In this document: positions 1-10,126 of the stretch, piece by piece
Layout of the letters: every line of letters starts with the position of its first letter
How positions within the stretch are numbered: the first letter of the stretch is position 1
IMG/VR virus record: IMGVR_UViG_3300044619_002245
Coordinates: 1-44,620 of that record
Length of the DNA stretch: 44,620 bases
Source of the DNA: a virus
Reading direction: 5' to 3' (one strand)
Notes under the pieces: generated by a model
Database searches by the model: none
The model's input: the letters and a program-made list of their open reading frames with translations, nothing else
Told to the model about the DNA's origin: nothing
Made by a program: the position numbers and the translations under genes

Positions 1-7
1 ATCACCA

Positions 8-3000
8 TTAGTCGGCTAGAACTTCGCGGGGTGCGGCCGAGCGGCGGGCTTGGTTGTAAGCCGAGACGCGGTCGTTCTTCCCGCGGGAGCGAACCAAGTC
101 GATGCTTTGCTCACTGGCGTCATAGGGCTTGTAGATGCCCGTGGTCACCATCTTGAGGGTGTCCTTGCCAAGACCCCCGTCGCGCAGGATTGCCTTGGCG
201 CGTTGCACAGAAACCCCGAGGCGGATCGCCGCGAGGTAATCCTTGCGGATCGCGTCGATCAGGCTGCGGCGGGCCGCGTTGGAACGCTCGTAGCCGTCGA
301 TCACGTCGCCGGCCGAGCGGGTGCCTTGGCTGGTGAACTCGCGGTTGAAGAGGGCCGAGGCATCGCGCATCTCGCGCATGAAGCGGGAAGACTTGAACTG
401 GAGGGCCTGCTGGGCATCGACCGAGGAGACCCGCTGTCCGGCCACCACGCTGCCAATCTCGTTGAAGAGGTTGTAGGCGCGACCCGTCTCGCTCTCGATT
501 CCAAGGGCGGCTTTGCCGATCCTCTCGGCACTGTTGACCGTGCCAGGAACGAAAGGATCGTAGAAGATCTTGCGGGCCACGTTCAGACCGATGTTCGCTC
601 CGGTGTCTTGCGGGTTGTAGACTTGGCGTCCCGCCGCGTCACGGTTACGCATTACGTCCATGATCGCTCCGGCGAAGATTTGCTCGCTGGTGAAAGGATC
701 GAGAGCCTGGCGCACCATGCTCATCGTCCCTTGCAGAAGGATCTCGTCGGCGCTGTCGGCGTTGCGGAGCGATCGAGTGAAGGCGACCAGCGGCTTTTTG
801 AAATACTCGTAGGGATCGAGGAAGCTGATGTCGACGAAGTCGACCTCACCATTCTCTTTGCGGAAGAGGAGAAGCTGACTGTTCTTCTGCCAGTCAGGCA
901 GGAAGCGGCGAAGATCCTCTTCGTCCTCTCCGGAGATTCCCGCCATTGCCATAGCAGCAGAGCCGACAGCGGCGGGGAGAAACGCTGCGGTTGCCATGCC
1001 GCGAACACGCTTCCAGCCGATCGCTTCCAGTTCTTTGTTTCCGCTGGCGCGGCCTTCGGTGATTTCCTGATTGGCCAGCTTCATCAGATTGTAGGTCGTG
1101 CGGATAACCTCACTCGTGAAGGTCACAAACGGAGCGATGAAGGGGAACTTCTTGAGATCCTGCACGATGGCCGGAGCCAGCGAGTAGGTCCAGTGGATGT
1201 CGCGGGCGATCTCGGCGGCTTTCTCTTTGACCTTGTTGTCATCCCAGTCGGGATAGGCTTGGCGGTATTTGTCCTGCTCGGACTCGTAGATCATCACCTT
1301 GAACCAGTCGTCACCCGCCGAGTAAGTGCGCGTGGCAAAGTCGGCCACCTTCTTGAAAGGCTCGGCCACCTTGTTCCAGACGACATCGCCGAAGTCGGGG
1401 CTTCCGGCCTTGCGGCTGGCGGTCAGAAGGTCTTCAAGGAGTCCGGTCGTGATTGACTCACCAACAATGCCGCGGCGGATGTAGTCGTCGATCTTCACCC
1501 GCCACTCGGCGCGGCTCATGTTGCGGTATTTGTTGAACGTGTTGGCCAGCACTGTGTCAGTCGAGTTTCCGAAGCGGCGAGAGAAGTCACCGCTGGCGAT
1601 GTCGCGCAGACCCAAGTTGCCCGTGGCTACGAGGTTGAGGTAGTTGCCCAAGTAGTTGCGGATCTGCGAAGCCACCGATCCGACTGTCTTGGTCGCCATC
1701 GAGATACCCGTCAGCTTCATGGCCGAGCGCAGCCACCAGTAGTGCTCCTCAGTCGAGCCGACAGGGAACATCTTGAAGAGACCTTCGGCCAGCATCGGGT
1801 GGGCATACATGCCGCCGAGCGGGGCAAGCGTCGGGTTGTTCTCGGTCGAAATGCGGACGTAGCCGGGAGGATGACGGGTGTCGTCTGGATTGTTCTTCGC
1901 GCTCCAGAGCCAGCCTTCTTGGATACCCAAGTCGCGCAGTTCTTTGAGGAAGTTGTCGTTGGCGATGACGCTGGAGAGCTTCATCACCGTCTTGGCGTAG
2001 TTGACGCTCGGGTCTTCATAGCGTCCCCAGAGGGCTTGGATCTCCGGCGCGATGTTGCCGCGCTTGTAGAACATGCTGAGATTCTTCTGCCCTGGGACGC
2101 GGCCGGAGAGCACCTCGATCGTCGGGGCTTCTTGGCCCACGGCCAGATAGCCTTCGAGGATTCCCTCGACTTCCTCTTCGGTAATTGATGCGTTGGCCAT
2201 CGACTCGGCATCGGCTCGCGAAAGTGTCCGCCCCTCGGCTGCGGCATCGTCGATCAGTTCGGCGGCTTTGTTTCTAGCCAAGCTGACGTGGATATACTTG
2301 CGAGCCGCATCCATGACCTTGGCGTTTTTACGCACGCGATCAGACCACTGCGGGTCATCGAAGATGGCGTAGCTACGATTGAGATAAGTGCCGAGCGCCT
2401 CGTCGACGGTGATCGCCAAGTCGCCGTTGACCAGACCCTCGTTCGGCAGACGGCGCGAGAGTGACTCGATGTGCGCCGACATCTCGCGGATCGTCGCGGC
2501 CAATTCTTCAGGCAACTGGGCCAGGGCTTGAGGTTGCTTGGTCTGCTTGAAGTTGCGGCGGTTCTCGCGGATATACTGGTCACGCTTCTTGGCCGCTTGG
2601 TTAGTCTGCCCGCTGGCCCGCATCTGCTCGATCTCAAGTATCTGCTGCGAGGTCAGCGGGTTCTCCAAGTTACCCAAAGCCGTGTTGATCGTTTCGAGCG
2701 GCGGCGTCTCGCCCTTGTAAAACGTCTTCATCTGACGCTGCAAAAGGCGGGAGAGTTCTTGAATCACCGCGATATCAGCTTTGATCGCCATGCGGCTGGC
2801 GCGGTATTTGTCGCCGGCTTGTTTATCGAGAAGCTCGTCGACGGCAAACATGCCGCCTTGGGTGATCTTACCACCCGTCGGTGTGTTGCGTGTGGTCGAG
2901 CGCCAGACGCGACCGCGTGCCCTGCTCTGTGAAACCTGAACCGTGTCGCGTGCACCCTGATCCGTTGTTACGTTGTTATTACGGCGCTTCGTGCGATAGA

Positions 3001-6000
3001 CCAGCCGAGCGTAGTCGGCGTCATCTCCGAGCGCGTAACCGTTTTGCTTGAGCCATTTAACCCACTCGTCTTCAGACAATGTTTTCCATGCTTCGGTGAA
3101 CTCGTTCTCCTCGGCGGACGGGGTCTGTGGTTTGATCGTCTTGGTCTTCGCCGTCTTGACCGCCTTCTTCACCTCCGGAGGTTTCGGAGGGGTTTCTTTT
3201 TTGGTCTCAACCTTCTTTGGGGTCTCAGACTTCTTCTCCTCGACTTTCTTGGTTTCGACCTTTTTGGGGGGAGTCGGCTCGGCTTTCTTCTCGGGCTCGG
3301 CAGCTTGTTTGGCTTGAGCCTTCTGCTTCTTAGCCGCTTGCTTGCGCGCTTTGCGGGCCGGAGCCGTTTTGGGGTTTGAGTTCAGGCTGCTCCACTCAGC
3401 CAAGAAACGATTACGCTCCTCGGTTGTGCCGGCCAAATTCTCCTGCTCGATCCGCGCATCGATGAATGACTGGATCTCTGCCAGCTTGGCGAGTTCATCA
3501 GCCATCGCCGTGCGGCGGACTTCGGGGATCGTGTAGTCGCCCAAGTTGAGATCGGCTCCGGAGTTGGCGAAGGTGACCATCCAAGAATCCTTGAAGGCTT
3601 TGGCCAGAGGCGAGTTGGGATCGGCTTTGACTCCGGTAATGAACTGCACCAAGGCGTCCCAAGCGTTCCTCAAAGCCCCAAGCATGGTGACCTTGCCTTT
3701 GCCCTCACCGAACCCGAGGCGCACCATGAGATCGGCGAGTTCAGGGTTGCTCGATACTTCGACAACAAACTCATCCAGGTTCTCCAGCGAAGCCAGTGAG
3801 CGATCGGCATCCAGACCCAAAGCTGGGTCGGATAGATCCACAAGCTCTTTGGTGAGTCTTGCTACATCGGCATCGGTCGGCTGGTCAGGCACATTCAGTT
3901 TGCGGTCGCGGGCAGCGCGAATCACCGTCTCGCGGCGGATGCCTTCCAAGCGGTCGAGAGCTTCCTGCTCCACGCGGTTGAGTGGGATCCGGCGGGCGAC
4001 TTTCTCTTTGAGAACAACATGCTGAAGCTCGTGCAGCATCGTGTTGACTGCGCTGTCACGGTCATGGACGGCGTCCAAGTTGATTGAAATGTTGTAAGCC
4101 CCGCCGCTGCCAGTGGTCAGTCCGGCCCAAGAGGTATCAGGGCCGAAGCGTCCGATTTGAATCCCGACGTTGTTGAAGTTAAGCCCGCGGCGGGCCAGCT
4201 TCACAAACTCCCGTGCGCGGAGAGACACGTCACGCGGCATCGATCCGGACACGGCCACGCGATCCAAGAACGTGCTGGCATCCGCGAATGCGCCACTTCT
4301 CAACAGCGACCCCAAGTTGTCACGGGCGGCATTGACTGCGTCCCGGTTAGCTTGCTCGGTGGCAAGTTCGGCTGCGGCTCCGCGCAGCAAGTCCAAGCCC
4401 GAGCGGCGTGCTAAATCGGCAACAGATGCCGCGGTCGATCCGATTGCTACGCGATCAGCCGATGCCTCGGCAGGGTCGCGTTCGTTGAGGATGGCTTGCC
4501 GAGCACGATCAAGCTCGGCATCGGAAAGCGAAGTTAGCTCCGCGTCGGTTAGGCGGGCAAAGGACTGGACGAATCGTCGGGTAGTAGCTCGGGCTCTTGC
4601 TCGGACGGCTTGGGGGTCAAGAGGTGCTGGAACGCCAGATCCTCCATCACGCTGAACGGGGGCTGTCTGAACAGTTCCGGCTGCTCCTTGATCAGATCCG
4701 CCCACACGGTCTGATCCCCGCTGACCGCTCGTTCTTGCAGTTCCGCGGGCAACTGATCGAGAAGCTCCGGATAATACTTCTCCAGGGCTCGTCCGGCCAG
4801 CAGTGACAGCACCATCGGTGACGGCGGCGTCTCCTCCTCCTCTTGGGGCGTTAGGGTAGATGTCTTCATAGTTTAGTTCTCCTGATATAAATCGTTCAAT
4901 TTCAAGGGCTCGTCTACGTTGAGCCGCTTTGAGTCTACTCTTTTGACCATAAACTGTCTCCCCTTGTTCATTTTCCAAGAACGCTCGGTTCCTGAGAACA
5001 ACCTCTAGGTCTTCGTCAGCAAGCTGAAGGATGCGGTCGCGGCCTTCTTCTCTGGCTTCGATAGGGTCACCTTTTGGTTTGTTTGCTTTCTCTTCCTTTT
5101 TGGCAAGCTGCTCGAAAGGAGAATCTGAAACATCCTCAGTGCCGGATTTCTGGATGTCTCCTGCTTGGTCGCGTTGTCCGATAGCTTCTGGCGGCTTGGC
5201 TTTTGTGCCTTGCGGAGCTTGAGCCCCACGCTCGATTGGCGAATTGGCCGCGTCACGACGGATGGAACGCTTGGCCGAGAACGCTGCACGAGTGGCGATA
5301 CCGATAGGGTTGAACCGCCCGAGGCGGCGATAGCGATCGGCCACTTGGTTGATAGCGCGAACCACCTCACCCCGTTCCCGACCTTTAAGCCCGTCGGTAA
5401 ATTCTTTTTCGAGGATCGTCTTGGCTTTGTTGAGCATCCCCGCCGTGCCCTTTTCAATCCGGCCGAGGATTTGCTTCTCGATGTCTTCACGGGATTTTCC
5501 GGAGAGGGCCTGACCTTCCAAGAAATTCTCTAGGTCTTCAAAGGCTTGCTTCTGCACCTCGTTCGGGTTCTTGGTCAAGCTGCGCTGTGAAGTGCCAAGT
5601 TTCTCTAGCGACCGCTCGGGACTTTGTTGCCGCACGCTGCCGAGAGCTTTTCCCGTCAGACGATTGACCCGCGTTTGAGCCGAGCGAATTTCTTTCGATC
5701 CGCGCACATCACCATAAATCGAGGAGAGTGCTTTGTCCTTGGCTTGCGCCAGTTCTTCAGCCCGCAACTCGGCCAAGACTTCGGTTAGACGTTTAGCAAT
5801 TTGATCGCGACCTTCATTGCGGAAAGGCGCACCACGGCTGGAACGGGCAATCTTCTCGTAAGCCAAGACGATCTTGTCCTGGGCAATCTGCTGGGCCAAC
5901 CGCTTCTCTTCGTCGTTGAGACCCGAGTTCTCCAAGAAGTCCGTAGCTCGCTCAAAGTCATTTTGGTAAAAAGAGTTTTCGACTGGGTCGAGTTTCTCGA

Positions 6001-8647
6001 TATTGCCGGCCACGCGGCGAAGCTGCTCCTCCAGCGGACCGCCTTGCCTTGTCTGAGCACCTTGGCGACCGGCTTCACTGGCGGCGATACGCTCGGGCGA
6101 GTTGCGATAAATGTCGTCAAAAATCCATAGCCCCTGTTTGCGCGACTTGCTGCCCTTTGAGGTTAGTGGGCGATCCACTGAGAAGTCGGCTGGCGTTTTC
6201 CCACGGCGATAAGTGCGCCCCCACAAATTGACCGCCGTGACGATGTTCTTACGGCCACCTTTCTTGTTGCTGACCGACTCGACCTGGATGTCGGGGTTGA
6301 GATCAGCCAACTGGTCGTCCGGCACTTCGACCCCCAAGCCCTCGTTCATCTGGAAGACCGTCGTCAGCGGAGAATTGGTGAACTTGCCTTTGAACGTCGG
6401 GATGACTGTGCCCTTTTCGCCCTTCTTGTTAAACCACCTCACCAGAACGGGGATCGGCCCACTGCCCATCCGGTTGCTGATCGTCGTTTCTTGTGGAGCC
6501 CCCGCCCCCGTAAATGGAGATCCCAAGGCTTGCCCAGCGGAACGCTTGTCCGGATTCGTTCCGAGCAATTCACGCATCGTCTCCTCGAAGGGACTGACAA
6601 GTGGGCGCGTATCAGCATCAGGCTTCGCCAATGTGACGCGGTTGAACTGTTCTGGTCGTAATTCAATTCTCCCCTGCGCGGGTCCGATCGGGCCGCTGGC
6701 GCGGGGACTTAGTTTCGAGACATAGAAAATTGCGTTGCCGTTGTTACGCCGTCCGGCAAAAACCGCGGTGCTTTCGGTGAACCCCTCCTCACCAGGTTCA
6801 GCGCCGAGGGAGGCGATGCTGACGCGGCTTTTTCCCTTTTCCAAACCGTCGACAAACGACTTGGCTTCATCCGGCCCACGCCCAATGGCGCGACTCCAAT
6901 CGAGCATCCGTTGGTTTTCGCGTTCGCGGCGGGAGTTTTCCACGGCAATACGCCGTTCCATATACTTCAAAGCAAAGGGACTTTGGCGGCGGCGTTCTTC
7001 TTCGGTGTATGCATCATCGATAGTCCGCGCCGACTCTTCGGCGGACTTCACGGGAACATCGATACCGAGACCTTCCTCAAGCTCCCGAAGTTCCGCTGGA
7101 GTATCGAGTTGATCCTCTTCATCAATATCCTCCTCGGCAGCGTTCTGCTGTTCCGGCGGAGCATCTTCGAACTTGCCCTCGCTTATATCGCTTAGAGCAC
7201 TTTCAGCTTCATTGATGAGCCAAGCATTGTTCTCCCCCGCAGCGGCACGCAGCACCACGACGTTCGAGCCGTCTTCAAGAGTGTTGCGAGGAGCAGCAGG
7301 ATCCAAATCTTCCGGAGGGTTAATCGCCGCCCAGACACCGGAAGCACTTTTTCGCATTGTGATCCCATTAACATCGACAGGCTGAGACCACTGCCCAAGC
7401 AAAGCAGCGCCGGGTTCCGCTTGATCTTCTTGCTTTTCTCCGCGTTGAGGTAGCTCCCGCAGCTTTGCCGCCGTCTGCGGAGCCAGTGCTTCGATGACAC
7501 TACCAGCCCCACCGAGGCCAGCACCAACCGTTGCGCCAGCCGCAGCAGCGATCCGGCGCTCGCGCTCGGCTTCGGGAGTCCCGATTACTTCCTCGATCGT
7601 CCGGTTCGGATCGGCAGCACCGAGAGCGGCTTGCTCTAACCCCGTCTGCACATACTCAGTGCCACCTTCGAGACCCGCCGCAGCAGGGAGCCCGACACCC
7701 ACGCTGCGCCCCACGCGGCTTGGGAGTGACATCTCTGCCGCTCCGGCAGCAGCCCGTCCCGCCTTAGTGAAAGGCTTGAGAAATTTTCCGGCAATGAAGA
7801 CTTCACCCAGCGTATCGAGCGCGGCACCGGGAACCGCAAAAGCCGCCGCGGCTGCGGCGTCACCCTCACCCGTTTCTTGTGCGATCTGACCAAAGCTACC
7901 ACCGGCAATCTGTCCGAAGTTGGCAAGATAAGCCCCAGCGATTCCACCTTTAGTCGCGGCGGCTCCCTCGGACATGAGCACGCCTTGAGCCACCTTTTCC
8001 GCGACTTCTTTGCCGGCTTGTTTGGTAAGTTCCCCGCGAGCCGCGATCTCCGCTGCCTTGCTGGCGAACTCACGTCCAGCCATCCCCGCTGCGACACGCT
8101 TGCCAATCTCATTGGCGACGACTTTTTTCGCCACCGTCTTGGCCGCAAAGCCACCGATACCGCCGCCGATCGCCGAGACAAGAAGCTGGGGAAGCTGCTC
8201 GCCAATCAATCCAGCCGCATAAGTAGCCGCGTCCCCCGCGTCCTCGATCTCCTCAAAAGGATCCCTGACAGAAGCCTCGCTCTGCGCGGCCTCCTCCATC
8301 TTGCGGACGTAATTCTCCAGCCCGTATTCCTCGATTCCTTCCACCCCGAGGCTTTGTCCGATCATCCCGAGGAGCCCGTATCCAAGTGCTTGGGTCTGAT
8401 CGACGCCGCGGTCGATGCCGATGCCGAACTCTTCGCCGAGGGAGCGTTCAGGCGCGGGGTTTAATACAGCCCCCCTAATGGTCGCTCTTGAGAGAAAGTC
8501 TTCTACCGGAACGACTAAATCGTCGTCCTCTTGGACAGTGGTAGGGGGGCTAGTAGGCGTTGAAAGACGGTAGAAATCTTCGACAGGGACAACTACGTCC
8601 TCGGAAGTCTCGGTTGCTGCATCGTCCTCAAGGTCATACCAAGCCAT
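8..8647 (-). CDS. Giant internal/ejected virion protein (large polyvalent protein with zincin motif)
   Basis: 2879 residues, last gene of the late block. The N-terminal few hundred residues hold two short acidic repeats (VVPVEDF) and Gly/Ala-rich, partly hydrophobic stretches. A metallopeptidase motif HELQH lies at about residues 1539-1543. A Lys/Pro/Glu linker with repeated KKVETKK-like units covers about 1770-1845. The last ~580 residues (from about 2300) resemble, from memory, the large polyvalent protein-associated domain LPD38 found at the C terminus of phage ejected proteins. Known of the family: such proteins sit inside the capsid and enter the host with the DNA. Inferred: it is injected and its zincin domain cleaves a host or virion target. 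ATG start; stop TAA at 8-10. The product class is fairly secure from position and architecture; the exact domain assignments are not. Confidence 0.75.
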   Translation of the reverse strand: MAWYDLEDDAATETSEDVVVPVEDFYRLSTPTSPPTTVQEDDDLVVPVEDFLSRATIRGAVLNPAPERSLGEEFGIGIDRGVDQTQALGYGLLGMIGQSLGVEGIEEYGLENYVRKMEEAAQSEASVRDPFEEIEDAGDAATYAAGLIGEQLPQLLVSAIGGGIGGFAAKTVAKKVVANEIGKRVAAGMAGREFASKAAEIAARGELTKQAGKEVAEKVAQGVLMSEGAAATKGGIAGAYLANFGQIAGGSFGQIAQETGEGDAAAAAAFAVPGAALDTLGEVFIAGKFLKPFTKAGRAAAGAAEMSLPSRVGRSVGVGLPAAAGLEGGTEYVQTGLEQAALGAADPNRTIEEVIGTPEAERERRIAAAAGATVGAGLGGAGSVIEALAPQTAAKLRELPQRGEKQEDQAEPGAALLGQWSQPVDVNGITMRKSASGVWAAINPPEDLDPAAPRNTLEDGSNVVVLRAAAGENNAWLINEAESALSDISEGKFEDAPPEQQNAAEEDIDEEDQLDTPAELRELEEGLGIDVPVKSAEESARTIDDAYTEEERRRQSPFALKYMERRIAVENSRRERENQRMLDWSRAIGRGPDEAKSFVDGLEKGKSRVSIASLGAEPGEEGFTESTAVFAGRRNNGNAIFYVSKLSPRASGPIGPAQGRIELRPEQFNRVTLAKPDADTRPLVSPFEETMRELLGTNPDKRSAGQALGSPFTGAGAPQETTISNRMGSGPIPVLVRWFNKKGEKGTVIPTFKGKFTNSPLTTVFQMNEGLGVEVPDDQLADLNPDIQVESVSNKKGGRKNIVTAVNLWGRTYRRGKTPADFSVDRPLTSKGSKSRKQGLWIFDDIYRNSPERIAASEAGRQGAQTRQGGPLEEQLRRVAGNIEKLDPVENSFYQNDFERATDFLENSGLNDEEKRLAQQIAQDKIVLAYEKIARSSRGAPFRNEGRDQIAKRLTEVLAELRAEELAQAKDKALSSIYGDVRGSKEIRSAQTRVNRLTGKALGSVRQQSPERSLEKLGTSQRSLTKNPNEVQKQAFEDLENFLEGQALSGKSREDIEKQILGRIEKGTAGMLNKAKTILEKEFTDGLKGRERGEVVRAINQVADRYRRLGRFNPIGIATRAAFSAKRSIRRDAANSPIERGAQAPQGTKAKPPEAIGQRDQAGDIQKSGTEDVSDSPFEQLAKKEEKANKPKGDPIEAREEGRDRILQLADEDLEVVLRNRAFLENEQGETVYGQKSRLKAAQRRRALEIERFISGELNYEDIYPNAPRGGGDAAVTDGAVTAGRTSPGEVLSGASRSVARGTARTSGQRGSDRVGGSDQGAAGTVQTAPVQRDGGSGVPAPLDPQAVRARARATTRRFVQSFARLTDAELTSLSDAELDRARQAILNERDPAEASADRVAIGSTAASVADLARRSGLDLLRGAAAELATEQANRDAVNAARDNLGSLLRSGAFADASTFLDRVAVSGSMPRDVSLRAREFVKLARRGLNFNNVGIQIGRFGPDTSWAGLTTGSGGAYNISINLDAVHDRDSAVNTMLHELQHVVLKEKVARRIPLNRVEQEALDRLEGIRRETVIRAARDRKLNVPDQPTDADVARLTKELVDLSDPALGLDADRSLASLENLDEFVVEVSSNPELADLMVRLGFGEGKGKVTMLGALRNAWDALVQFITGVKADPNSPLAKAFKDSWMVTFANSGADLNLGDYTIPEVRRTAMADELAKLAEIQSFIDARIEQENLAGTTEERNRFLAEWSSLNSNPKTAPARKARKQAAKKQKAQAKQAAEPEKKAEPTPPKKVETKKVEEKKSETPKKVETKKETPPKPPEVKKAVKTAKTKTIKPQTPSAEENEFTEAWKTLSEDEWVKWLKQNGYALGDDADYARLVYRTKRRNNNVTTDQGARDTVQVSQSRARGRVWRSTTRNTPTGGKITQGGMFAVDELLDKQAGDKYRASRMAIKADIAVIQELSRLLQRQMKTFYKGETPPLETINTALGNLENPLTSQQILEIEQMRASGQTNQAAKKRDQYIRENRRNFKQTKQPQALAQLPEELAATIREMSAHIESLSRRLPNEGLVNGDLAITVDEALGTYLNRSYAIFDDPQWSDRVRKNAKVMDAARKYIHVSLARNKAAELIDDAAAEGRTLSRADAESMANASITEEEVEGILEGYLAVGQEAPTIEVLSGRVPGQKNLSMFYKRGNIAPEIQALWGRYEDPSVNYAKTVMKLSSVIANDNFLKELRDLGIQEGWLWSAKNNPDDTRHPPGYVRISTENNPTLAPLGGMYAHPMLAEGLFKMFPVGSTEEHYWWLRSAMKLTGISMATKTVGSVASQIRNYLGNYLNLVATGNLGLRDIASGDFSRRFGNSTDTVLANTFNKYRNMSRAEWRVKIDDYIRRGIVGESITTGLLEDLLTASRKAGSPDFGDVVWNKVAEPFKKVADFATRTYSAGDDWFKVMIYESEQDKYRQAYPDWDDNKVKEKAAEIARDIHWTYSLAPAIVQDLKKFPFIAPFVTFTSEVIRTTYNLMKLANQEITEGRASGNKELEAIGWKRVRGMATAAFLPAAVGSAAMAMAGISGEDEEDLRRFLPDWQKNSQLLLFRKENGEVDFVDISFLDPYEYFKKPLVAFTRSLRNADSADEILLQGTMSMVRQALDPFTSEQIFAGAIMDVMRNRDAAGRQVYNPQDTGANIGLNVARKIFYDPFVPGTVNSAERIGKAALGIESETGRAYNLFNEIGSVVAGQRVSSVDAQQALQFKSSRFMREMRDASALFNREFTSQGTRSAGDVIDGYERSNAARRSLIDAIRKDYLAAIRLGVSVQRAKAILRDGGLGKDTLKMVTTGIYKPYDASEQSIDLVRSRGKNDRVSAYNQARRSAAPREVLAD
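4549..4869 (-). CDS. Small acidic protein encoded out of frame inside the giant virion gene
   Basis: A 106-residue ORF in another frame of the same strand as the 8-8647 gene. It has a strong Shine-Dalgarno: AGGAGA at 4878-4883, 8 nt before the ATG at 4869. The product is Glu/Pro/Leu-rich with a natural composition (MKTSTLTPQEEEETPPSP at the start, a Leu-rich helical core, an acidic Pro/Ser tail), unlike the Arg/Ser-rich shadow ORFs elsewhere. In the host frame the same bases encode a low-complexity Gly/Ala/Arg/Ser/Thr linker, as expected where a second frame is under selection. Function unknown. Inferred: an independently translated companion of the ejection protein, or a small early-acting factor. 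Confidence 0.6.
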   Translation of the reverse strand: MKTSTLTPQEEEETPPSPMVLSLLAGRALEKYYPELLDQLPAELQERAVSGDQTVWADLIKEQPELFRQPPFSVMEDLAFQHLLTPKPSEQEPELLPDDSSSPLPA

Positions 8648-8686
8648 TAGTAAATGTAGCTGTTAAGATGTTATTACGCAACGCGA

Positions 8687-10126
8687 TCACTTGGAGTCTT
8701 CGTCTTCTTCGGACCCAGTCAACTCGTCCGTAAAGTCTTTGAACCAAGACCCTGAAATCGGCGTGGCAGTTCCAGGAACAAACAAAGAACTACCGACATC
8801 TTTCGTTGACTGGTAGAGAGCGGAAGCCGCGAGGTTGTTGGCTTTTCTCAAGCCTTCGACTGAACCGCGAACCATGTCTTTTGCTACCTTCGCAACGCCA
8901 CGACCACTGGCATCGTAGCCCCGTCCCTCCAGACCTAACATACTTCCCTCTTCCCCGCCTTCACTCGGAGCGACCGTCGGCATTTCATACTTAAATCCGC
9001 TGGCGGGAACTAGGTTCCCACTTTGAGAAATAACTAGAAGCCCAGGATATTTTTCCGCCAACTTTGAAACGCCTTTATTGATACCCGAAATGTTTACGAC
9101 CTCTTTCCCATCGGCGTCTTTTGTGACGAATCCCCGGAAAAATTCATTCATATTCAAAACAGTTCCTTCTTTAGAAGGAACCGCAGCGAGACGCGGGGCC
9201 AAACCAGCAAGTTTGTTCTGCCTCTCAGCCAACATAGAATTGATTTGATCGCGATCATACACTTGCCCATCCGGAGCAGTCCAACGACCGATCCTGCTTG
9301 CAGCTTGAAGTTGTGCGCTCTCATCAACCAAACTGAGCGCGACATTCAAGTCGTTCTCCGGTTCTGCAACCCCTGCCTTGACTAGTAATTGCTGCGCCTC
9401 TTTATCTCGTCCAAGCTCAGTCAGTCCTTTGGCTGCGTTGACCACGTCACTAATTTGTTTCACATCAAAGGATGGGGTTTCTGCCGCCACACCCCCCATC
9501 CAATCACTCGGCTGAACCCCTCGCTTTTCCGAAGCGGCTTTTTCGGCGATAGCTTGTGCTTCGGCCAAAGTAACCCCAAGCACGGGCGCATAGTTCTCGG
9601 CGAAGCCGCGGGTGTATTCGTTGACAAGGTTCTGCCGCATTTCTGATTTCATCGGGCCATCAGTGCGGATGGAAAAGTCCCGATAATCGTCGGCGAACAT
9701 TCTCCACGCTTGTTGCACCAACTCCGGCGGCAAGCCCTGGGGTTGGGCCGCTTCACTGACGCCAGAGGATTGCCGCTGGGCGATCTCCATCTCACGAGCT
9801 TGTTCTTGGCGGACGCCACTGGAGTCTGGAAGATCATCAAACAAAGTCCGGTTGGTTGGTGTCAAAAGATCTAGCGTTCCCGCATAATTTTTATCTGGGG
9901 CAGGAACATTGCCGATATTTGCTTGGGAGGTTGGCCCGGGCTCTACTGACGCAAGCGATCCTTCAGGTATTGACGCAAAAATTCCTTGAGCCGCCCGCGA
10001 ATTGTCGTCGACCGGCGTCATCTGCATCTGCTTCCAACGACCGCGTGCCTCGTCGTAGATATCGTCGATATCATCGCCTTGTTTGCGCCCGTATTCTTGG
10101 GCTACGAATTGTTCAAAAGCAGTCAT
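8687..10126 (-). CDS. Probable internal virion/ejection protein
   Basis: 479 residues, soluble and acidic, with no membrane segment and no motif I recognise. It sits between two other putative internal proteins and the giant ejected protein, the position of internal core proteins in podoviruses. Its ATG overlaps the stop of the upstream gene as TAATG (10124-10128), indicating translational coupling. The start MTAFEQFVAQEYGRKQGDDID and the Gln/Ala-rich helical middle fit a core or ejection protein. The C terminus is acidic (ends GSEEDEDSK). Function is inferred from position only. Confidence 0.6.
   Translation of the reverse strand: MTAFEQFVAQEYGRKQGDDIDDIYDEARGRWKQMQMTPVDDNSRAAQGIFASIPEGSLASVEPGPTSQANIGNVPAPDKNYAGTLDLLTPTNRTLFDDLPDSSGVRQEQAREMEIAQRQSSGVSEAAQPQGLPPELVQQAWRMFADDYRDFSIRTDGPMKSEMRQNLVNEYTRGFAENYAPVLGVTLAEAQAIAEKAASEKRGVQPSDWMGGVAAETPSFDVKQISDVVNAAKGLTELGRDKEAQQLLVKAGVAEPENDLNVALSLVDESAQLQAASRIGRWTAPDGQVYDRDQINSMLAERQNKLAGLAPRLAAVPSKEGTVLNMNEFFRGFVTKDADGKEVVNISGINKGVSKLAEKYPGLLVISQSGNLVPASGFKYEMPTVAPSEGGEEGSMLGLEGRGYDASGRGVAKVAKDMVRGSVEGLRKANNLAASALYQSTKDVGSSLFVPGTATPISGSWFKDFTDELTGSEEDEDSK

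Noticed and set aside
50-1456. 468-codon plus-strand ORF opposite the giant virion gene
   Set aside because: It mirrors the third-position bias of the real minus gene, lacks an SD and reads as an Arg/Gly/His/Val-rich shadow.
2941-2990. GTTATTAC string at about 2973 as another junction element
   Set aside because: It lies inside the giant gene's coding frame, far from any start or stop, and lacks the GCGG part.
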